Origin: Alternaria dauci
Lineage: Eukaryota > Ascomycota > Dothideomycetes > Pleosporales > Pleosporaceae
Assembly: GCF_042100115.1 (NCBI RefSeq)
Contig: NC_091272.1
Location: forward strand, 5,146,001 to 5,210,000
Length of the DNA stretch: 64,000 bases
Direction: 5' to 3'
Translations under genes and position numbers: made by a program
Notes under the pieces: model-generated
Told to the model about the DNA's origin: nothing
Seen by the model: only the letters and a program-made list of their open reading frames with translations
The model's database searches: none
In this document: positions 57,359-64,000 of the stretch, piece after piece
How the letters are laid out: each line of letters opens with the position of its first letter
Position numbering within the stretch: position 1 is the stretch's first letter

Positions 57359-58920
57359 GGCAATCAAAGTAGACGACAGCAGGCCCACAGAATTTTGCAC
57401 GGAAATTTCGCAGCACAAACATGAAGAGACAGGCTTCAACTGCAGAAGACAAGCCTTTTGTAGACGCGACCAAGCCCGCGGAGCCTGCACGCGAGTAGTA
57501 GAAACAGTATCCACAGGCCGGGAAACGCCATCGCGAGTTTACCGACCTGTCGTTGCTGCATTTTGAACGCAGGCTTTCGCTGGCCGGGCGCCCTCTTCTG
57601 CGTCTACTAAGCCGTTTACAGCGCGTGGATGTTGGATTGTCTGAGCTGTCCAATCGCGCGTTACCAGAGTATTACTTGCATGAGTGACAAGAGCTGCAGG
57701 GCGCAAATAGAGCTGCCGAAATGTGCAAGCGACACGAATATCCTCCATGGATTGCGTTCCTGGTTGAACGTCTTGAACTCGATCGACGTCATGATAGGCG
57801 CGCGGAACTTGAGTTTGTCTGCATCTTGTCGCCCCGTCATATGGCAGACATGGGAATACTGTAGAGACTGTTCTACGTGATGTCCGATGAAGAGAGAAGT
57901 ATGGCGTGGATAAAGTCGATTGAAAAAGAGGAGAGATTTCTAAGGTCGGGTCGCAACGACTCTCTGCCGCTGGCGCCGTCTTGGCTGCGGCGCTGTTTGC
58001 GGGCGAACCTACCCGCCGGTTCCCCTCGGATCTTTCTCCTCTCCACCACCAACACAAGTTTCTTACACACAACATACGCCCCATGCCCTCGCATCAACAA
58101 CTGGTACTTGAAGAAGTGACTAGGGAGCATGTGTGGGTGCAAGGCATCCAGTGTTCTCATGGCCGACAACCTCCGAGAGGCTTCGCACTGATGAGCCTCG
58201 TGATCACCTTAACCCTGTAATTGCGGAGCGCGTTCACTCGAGCAGGATGTGGCGCATACTAGAAGGTCAGGCAGGCGCGCCTGTTCTAACTGACTATCCT
58301 TGAATCAGCGGAGAACTGGAGATGTAAATCACGGTCCAGCATGCTGGCACGCCGCGATCCGCTGTACCGCTAACTTGCCCAGTCTACCTCGGCGTGGTCG
58401 CACGAACTATGCTACGCATTCACCTGCGTGAGTGCCTTGCCCTCGCCATCTCATCCTGTTATTTCCTCGGCATCGAAAGCCAAAACTGACGTCGCAGCCT
58501 TTGCTGTCTTTGTTCTCCGTCTAAAGGCTCCATATCACGATCTTGCAACGCGCGACATGAAAGGTGTTCATCCAAGCCCTGTGGTAAAAATGAAAGTTCA
58601 ACGACAAAGTTCTGGACGTTATGGCAGTACAGTTCTCTTCGGAGTCTTTAGTTTGACAGTAGTGCGGACTGTCTTTCACTTGTCTTTTTCACATCTACGC
58701 TGTTTTTCTCTATTGTGTTACAAGCCCGAGCTCATTTTACGAGCTGAAAAAGACCCTCATTGTACTTCAGTGTGGGCTAAATTCCCATTGTCCTCGATAC
58801 AACTCAACCTCTTTGTCAAGAAGTCACGATCATTCATTCTGCGCACCAACGAATCGATACCTACCCCAGCGTTTCCACGATTTGGGTTGTCCATCCGATA
58901 AACATTCCACAGCCGGAAGG
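57359..58920. other. Intergenic region, divergent promoters
   Basis: About 1.56 kb between BBE copy 2 and the nuclease-like gene. A 181-codon minus-strand frame (57539-58084) shows no motif and is not called. Confidence 0.5.
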
Positions 58921-59946
58921 ATGAGCAATAATCAGGGTGACTCGACATTAAACTCGCCTCTCCAGCAGATACTCCGAGACAAATCCGCAATCGATATCTT
59001 GGGTCACTTTCTTGGTACGCCAGCCGTGGAAGATCGCAGCAGACTCGATGAAGCTGCGATCGTATGTCTGGATGCAGAGTGGTGGATGAAAGAGCCCAAG
59101 CCCACTACTGAACTAGGCATCGCTGAGCTCATGGGAAAGGGCCTGAATCCGACAGTCCATGCCGAGAACATACTCTCTAGCATCCGAGTTGCTCATGCGC
59201 GCGTTATCCCGTACGCCCATCTCAAGAATACGTTTTCGGGCGCTGGAGATCCAGAGAACTTCTACTTTGGCAAAACTAAGTTCGTCACGTTGGAAGAGGC
59301 TAAACAGATTATTATCAACACCTTCGTTCGACCGCGCAAGTCCGGCAACGGGATCGACCTGCAGCCAATCATCCTGATCGGCCACGCGATAGAGAATGAA
59401 TTTGACCATATCCAGCGCGCATTTGGCGTCGATCTACTGAGCTACGGCACTATTGTCAAAGTTATTGACACGCAAATCATGGCTCGAGAACTAGATATCA
59501 AAGGTCCACGAGGGCCGGCAATTGGACTCAAAGATCTGCTCGCGCACTTCAACATCCAGATTTCTAATCTCCACACTGCTGGCAACGACGGGGCTGCTAC
59601 TCTCATGGCTGCTGTTCTCCTCGCCTTGAAACACCATATCTACCCGAACACTTTCGGTCCACCGCCCGCGATTGTACAAGGCCGCAGCATGTCAGACGTG
59701 GTAAAAAACATTAGCCAGCTTTGTAAGTCGTTGCCCGCACCTTCTTGGGGAAAGCTTAGATATTGCACGCGATGCGATCGAGAGAACCACGTTCGTCGGG
59801 ACTGCACCGCATATGTCAGCTGCGACATCTGCAGGACTGCGGGGGTCAAGAAGCTCTTCGCTACTAAACATACACACAAGACTAGTAGGTGTTTGTATCA
59901 GTTTCTGGAGAAACCACCAGTGGACTACGATGTTTCTGAGCGGTAG
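58921..59946 (+). CDS. Gfd2/YDR514C-like RNase H-fold protein with intact DEDD-type residues
   Basis: A single exon, 341 residues from the ATG in MSNNQGDST; the frame is open upstream but that part looks untranslated. An exonuclease-like fold is indicated by VCLDAEWW (D51, E53), TELGIAEL, LIGHAIENEFDHIQ, VIDTQIMA and HTAGNDGAATLMAAVLLAL. These are the usual acidic positions of DEDDh nucleases as found in the Gfd2/YDR514C-like C-terminal domain. A small cysteine/histidine knuckle follows (CTRCDRENHVRRDC and CDICRTAG). RNA or DNA 3' exonuclease activity is plausible but not shown. It is arranged tail-to-tail with a degenerate paralogue at 60206-61195. Confidence 0.8.
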   Translation: MSNNQGDSTLNSPLQQILRDKSAIDILGHFLGTPAVEDRSRLDEAAIVCLDAEWWMKEPKPTTELGIAELMGKGLNPTVHAENILSSIRVAHARVIPYAHLKNTFSGAGDPENFYFGKTKFVTLEEAKQIIINTFVRPRKSGNGIDLQPIILIGHAIENEFDHIQRAFGVDLLSYGTIVKVIDTQIMARELDIKGPRGPAIGLKDLLAHFNIQISNLHTAGNDGAATLMAAVLLALKHHIYPNTFGPPPAIVQGRSMSDVVKNISQLCKSLPAPSWGKLRYCTRCDRENHVRRDCTAYVSCDICRTAGVKKLFATKHTHKTSRCLYQFLEKPPVDYDVSER

Positions 59947-60205
59947 ATCAAGTATACCGTAGGCGAAAGATATACATAAGGCAGACACACGATACGGAAA
60001 TTGCTCCTAGGCACTATCACAATGGCGCCAAGGTAGTTTCTAATGGAACCATGTCATTGGCGGGCAAGGCAACCAACTATCCTCTCTTGTCTCTAGTATT
60101 GTAACCATTATGTGACTTAACAATGAACAGAGACCAGCGAAAGCTACAAAAGTGCTGCGATCAGAAGCATACTCTCATCTCTAACCCAATCTCCTCCTTC
60201 CATCT

Positions 60206-61195
60206 TCATCGAAACGTGCATGACCCATCAACATGTGTCCCAGCATTCTCCTTTCTCCATGGCTGTATCGCACCTTCACACTTACTACACCTCAGATCTG
60301 CGTTCGGACAATCGACAAACCCATGCGACTCACTACCACACCTCCAACAATACACCCCCACCCCAATCGGCAGCGGCGGCGTCGGCCAGTTCATCAACCC
60401 CTGCACCACAGACTCGGCCGACTTGGATCTGGAATCCCCTGTCTGTCCTGGCTTCGCAGCCTTGTTTTCCGGGCTCGAGTATATCTCGAAACGAAGAGCT
60501 GAGAGGACGGCGATCATGGTAGCGTACATGGCAGCGTTGCCACTGTTCTGAGGGTGGTGAACACGAATCTTGAACTGCTCGAGGAGATACGTGAACGATG
60601 CATCGGCATGGCGCGTTATCCTTGCTTGCTGAGGTATAATTTGCGCGTCTAGAACTGCTACCGTAGTATCTATATTGGAAGGGTCGAAGTCAAAAGCTGT
60701 CTTGCGCATCTTGCTTATACTGTCGTTGGCGCCGAAGGACATGGAAACGATCGGTCGAAATCCCGACGCTGCTCTCTTCTCGTCCATGGGCTGGTGCCAG
60801 ATTTGGTGGAGAAAGTCGAGAGCTTCTTCTTGGGAGACGTAGACTGTGGTGCCAAAGTGGAAAGGATCTAGGCCGGTGGGTGTTGAGTCGAGGTGTATAG
60901 TGGAGCGGATGACGAGGTGAAGAGACCATACTTTGCGGAATAGGTCTTCGGCGTGTGGGCCGGCTATAACAGGCTGTCCTCGATTGATGCTGACTCTGTT
61001 GTAGGTGGTGATTCCGAGCTCTGTGAGGCGGTGCGGTGGGGTTGCGGACCATTTGCGGTGGAGCGTAACCAAAACGGCGTGTCTAAGGAGACCAGTGGTG
61101 GATCTTTGGAGGCATCTGTGAAGGACATCTCGGTCTGAGGTTTTGGAAAGGGTGTCGCGCAGATGCTCAAGTCTTGAAGACGTGGACACGGGCAT
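60206..61195 (-). CDS. Gfd2/YDR514C-like paralogue with degenerate active site
   Basis: A single exon, 329 residues from the ATG in MPVSTSSRLEH. The layout follows the neighbour at 58921: a first strand (LLRHAVLVTLHRKWS), TELGITTYN, a VSMSFGANDSISKM segment, AVLDAQIIP, an HHPQNSGNAAMYATMIAVLSAL helix, and a terminal zinc knuckle (CWRCGSESHGFVDCP, CSKCEG). The D-x-E of the first motif is replaced by HRK, and the H-x4-D of the last is altered (NSGNAA). Only the DAQ position is kept. The protein is therefore probably not catalytic and may bind nucleic acid or its partner. The open frame of this length shows it is maintained rather than a decaying pseudogene. Confidence 0.75.
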   Translation of the reverse strand: MPVSTSSRLEHLRDTLSKTSDRDVLHRCLQRSTTGLLRHAVLVTLHRKWSATPPHRLTELGITTYNRVSINRGQPVIAGPHAEDLFRKVWSLHLVIRSTIHLDSTPTGLDPFHFGTTVYVSQEEALDFLHQIWHQPMDEKRAASGFRPIVSMSFGANDSISKMRKTAFDFDPSNIDTTVAVLDAQIIPQQARITRHADASFTYLLEQFKIRVHHPQNSGNAAMYATMIAVLSALRFEIYSSPENKAAKPGQTGDSRSKSAESVVQGLMNWPTPPLPIGVGVYCWRCGSESHGFVDCPNADLRCSKCEGAIQPWRKENAGTHVDGSCTFR

Positions 61196-62005
61196 GGTTT
61201 CTGAGCTACTTGTTGAAGATGGTCAGGAGCAGAGAAATGACAAAGTCGTAGTGAGACTAAACCCCGCTCGACTAGAGCGGAGCCTAAAAAGAAGCTTACG
61301 GTCATCACAGTGAAAGTGAGAGTGAAGACGAAGGTGAAGATGAACTACTTGAATTAAATCTCTTGGTACAATGACCTTTAATGTGAAGTGGGTTTCACGA
61401 TGCTTTTAATGGATGCAATAGCATCCCATATCCATGGCAGGCTCCGAGTCCAAATCTCCTCCACAGTCTACAGTCTACAGTCTAGAGCGGCAAAACACAG
61501 AGAGGTTGCGACATACATCTCTAGCGTAATCCAATCGTGTATTCTATGGTCCTTTGAAGCGTGCAGCGGGACTTGTTCTAGAACCTTCTCCTTCATGCGC
61601 TTTGACGATTTGAGAGACTCTTCCAATTGAACGACCATTCCCAGCTCTTGAGATATCAATGGGTCAGATCGGCTAGATAGCTAGGATGCTTTCTTCCGTG
61701 AAAGTCTCCTTGGTCTACGCTATCCTCATGCAGAAGAACGAGCTCGGTTGCATGCTAGCGCAGTCGCTAAGAACCTAGCTCAAGGCATCCTCGAATGGAC
61801 CAGCTGGCCTTATTCTCCCGCCACACTCTTAATTGCCTCAATACCATCCCGAGTCAACCTCGCAGTGAAAAGGGTTCTTTAAAAGTCAAAATTGTGCCAT
61901 CTCGGAGGACCAGCTGTTGAGGTGACGCCGACAAAGTATCTGTGAGTTTGTTTTGAGCAAAAGCAGTGTCTACACCCTGTCTGATGCTAAAGCAGTGTCA
62001 TTACA
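61196..62005. other. Intergenic region, divergent promoters
   Basis: 810 bp between the degenerate nuclease paralogue and the F-box-like gene. No further feature was recognised. Confidence 0.5.
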
Positions 62006-63419
62006 ATGACCAGAAATCCCCTCCGCGCGTTGAGAAAGCTCATTCGCGCTAAGATGCCACGGACTAAACGTCGAACCCTGATTGACCTTCCGGCCAAGCT
62101 GATTGAGATGATCGGAATGAAGCTCATCGATCATCCGACTCATGACCAGCTAATTATACCGCAATCAACGCCGGACGGACGACAGGCAGTCTACAACACT
62201 CGGTTATCATGTCGATTCTTGCGTGACGCCTTCGTCAAGGTCTTCATGGAGATCGTCCATGACATACCGTATCACTGCACAGAAGAAGGATTTCGCCCAT
62301 TGATGCGGTTGTTACAAGTCTCCGAGGTGTCGAAGAATATCAAACAAATCACTATTGGCGGGGCGAATATACTCAATCTGGAAGAACAAGAGAGACAGGT
62401 GGCCTGGATAGAACAAAACTTGACGAATACGCTCAAGACCATACTGAAACTTTTACCTCAACTGGCTAGTATCAGGTGCATTCCAGTGAATACGTACGTA
62501 TCCGAAGGAGAAGATGTCGAGATAAGGCGCATGGTAGCCGATCGCGCTAATGGAAAGGGATACCATGTCTCAATGGTAATCTTGACAGTATGTTGAACCA
62601 TTCCAACATGTGATTCAGAAGGATATTAACAAGTCAATGTAGAGCATTCAGAGTGCATTAAAGATGACTACTTACGCAGCAGCCGTGACATCTTTCACTT
62701 TGAGGTGCAGCCATGGCAATGACGTTGATTTAAAAGAATCTATACATGGCACAAACCGCAGCCGTGTAACTATTATTCCTCTCCTTGAGACCCCTCACTA
62801 TGATCTCCAGCACCTCACCGTCGATATGGAATGCCTCCAGACATTCGGCGTCAACGCAAATGGCCATGTTTCACTTTCCAACCTCGCAACCCTGACGATC
62901 ATTTTGACACGGGCCGAGATTGATGACGAAGAGATGGTGGGACTAGATATCCTGGCAAGTACGCAGGCTCGGCAACTCACAATCACCGGTCGCGTAAGCA
63001 TCTCTTTGAATCAAGTTTACTCCCTTGTTTCGCCATTCACCATTCGGCATCAGCCACCATCACACCTAGTCTTACGCGAGACAGCAATAAGATTGGAGCA
63101 TCATAGCCATGACCCCAAACCGCCCCGCCCGGTTGATTTCTACCCTAGCTTCCGGACAGGTATCTTCGAACTCCAAGACGTAACGTGGAATCGATATGTC
63201 GGGCAACATCACAGGCCAGAGAGCCAGGGATGGTGTGAGACAGGTTGGGATGTGTTCCCTTATCTTTGTGAACTAGCGGACATTGTACGTGTACGTATAT
63301 CGCTGGGCGGTTACGAGAAAGACTTTCTCCGGCGACCTGATGGAGTTTTGAGAATCGACGGATGTAGCGATCCCGATGAGGAGGAAGTTGGCAAGGAGGA
63401 GGGGACAGGGACCGGCTAG
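62006..63419 (+). CDS. F-box-like protein of unknown target, 452 aa
   Basis: Two exons, 62006-62587 and 62643-63419, with a 55-nt intron (GTATGT...CAATGTAG). They sum to 1359 nt. The N-terminus is basic (RALRKLIRAKMPRTKRRT). It is followed by an F-box-like segment (LIDLPAKLIEMIGMKLI ... NTRLSCRFLRDAFVKVF), with the usual Leu-Pro and the conserved small-polar turn. The remainder has weak leucine-rich character (LQHLTVDMECLQTF, LSNLATLTIILTRAEI, ARQLTITGRVSISL), compatible with a solenoid. This is the common fungal F-box plus degenerate LRR architecture that recruits substrates to SCF ubiquitin ligases. The family match is moderate, and the acidic C-terminus (DPDEEEVGKEE) is not diagnostic. Confidence 0.65.
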
Positions 63420-63518
63420 ATTGTTGGATATGACGGCAGCACGTGGTCATTAGCGTGGACTCGACACGAAGAAGAATTGTGCGACCCGAACGTCGCTTCA
63501 AACTTGACAACGACTCTT

Positions 63519-64000
63519 TCAGCCACCGCTGGGTTTCTTCAGCGCTCCACCAAGGATACTGGGATCAAGCATCTTGGCTTCCGGTACGTCAACACCGCAT
63601 CGCACCCACATGCTGCTCCAAAGCGCGCCGACGGCTCTCTCCTCAGGCATGAAAACGACCGTGTTCACATACGATCGCGTTGTGTTGTAGCAATCTGGCA
63701 AGTTGAACAGTTGCGCTTCACAGTTATCGCCTTTATTTGAATAGAACACGCCACATCGCGCTTCGCTCGGAAGGGTGATGCAGGTGCCGTTCTTCCACGT
63801 CTCGGTTGGCGGCGGAAAATACGTCTTCTGCAGGAGTTCGCCGCGACAGTGCTTAGGGCCACCCGCACCCGAGTATGTGAGGGCAACGATCGGTATTTGA
63901 GGGGTGGTTGGTGGTCGAGGCGCCGGCGCGGCAGGTGGTGTAGGCGTAACTATGGGTCCCAATACGCCTTCAGCGCCCCAACTGGCACTCTTCTGTGGTT
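63519..64000 (-). CDS. Cysteine-containing, probably secreted protein, truncated by the window edge
   Basis: An open frame from the right edge to a stop at 63519. The 5' part (start codon and any signal peptide) lies beyond 64000. The visible 160 residues begin with a Pro/Ala/Thr-rich linker (TPTPPAAPAPRPPTTPQIP). A small domain follows with five or more cysteines (PKHCRGELL, NGTCITLP, EARCGVFYS, DNCEAQL, PDCYNTT, VRCGVDVP) and potential N-glycosylation sites (NGT, NTT). Such spacing suggests a disulfide-stabilised extracellular or cell-wall protein. No named family is recognised, and the missing part prevents a better call. Confidence 0.55.
   Translation of the reverse strand, partial: PQKSASWGAEGVLGPIVTPTPPAAPAPRPPTTPQIPIVALTYSGAGGPKHCRGELLQKTYFPPPTETWKNGTCITLPSEARCGVFYSNKGDNCEAQLFNLPDCYNTTRSYVNTVVFMPEERAVGALWSSMWVRCGVDVPEAKMLDPSILGGALKKPSGG

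Noticed and set aside
57539..58084. 181-codon minus-strand frame upstream of the BBE copy 2 gene
   Set aside because: No motif and no plausible partner exons; treated as intergenic.
1..64000. tRNA, rRNA, CRISPR arrays, complete transposons or viral genes
   Set aside because: Scanned by eye for T-loop-like motifs, long repeats and transposase or reverse-transcriptase motifs; none convincing.

Overview
The window is nuclear DNA of a filamentous ascomycete, most likely a dothideomycete of the Pleosporales type. This is an inference from three things: many short spliceosomal introns (mostly 44-90 nt, GTRNGT-like donors, CTRAC-like branch sites), characteristic fungal families (Zn2Cys6 regulator, HET, DUF6536, Unc93-like MFS, berberine-bridge flavoproteins, DUF2433), and loosely spaced genes on both strands. 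There is no operon structure, rRNA, CRISPR or virus. I rebuilt gene models by hand from splice sites and frame continuity. In almost all multi-exon models the exon lengths sum to an exact multiple of three.

1-9 kb: housekeeping-like genes. These are a left-truncated DUF2433 metallophosphoesterase-like protein with an RGG tail, an RGG/coiled-coil protein, a low-complexity protein directly downstream of it, and an unknown protein. 9.8-21.3 kb: an alpha/beta hydrolase, then a compact accessory block. The block holds two DAO-type FAD oxidoreductases, a HAD-family dehalogenase-like enzyme, a Zn2Cys6 transcription factor and an Unc93-like MFS transporter. The promoter regions of both oxidoreductases, the HAD gene and the transporter share a GACCGGGCCGGT palindrome. 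I read this as one co-regulated, probably catabolic, cluster, and it is the strongest candidate for an undescribed system here.

22.5-36.6 kb: a DUF6536 membrane protein (9 exons), a secreted BBE flavoprotein, two tandem paralogous membrane proteins of unknown family (one with a perfect 16-bp inverted repeat upstream), an HSL-type esterase and an unknown acidic protein. 38.3-42.8 kb: a secreted heme peroxidase, a GFA/CENP-V-domain protein ending in the peroxisomal signal SKL, and a tentative small gene. 42.8-51.7 kb is gene-poor, holding only one zinc-binding-like orphan protein. 51.7-64 kb: a three-exon MYND zinc-finger gene, a HET-domain gene with a single-base frameshift at an 8-base homopolymer, a second secreted BBE flavoprotein, a convergent pair of Gfd2/YDR514C-like nuclease paralogues (one with catalytic residues lost), an F-box-like protein and a right-truncated cysteine-containing protein.
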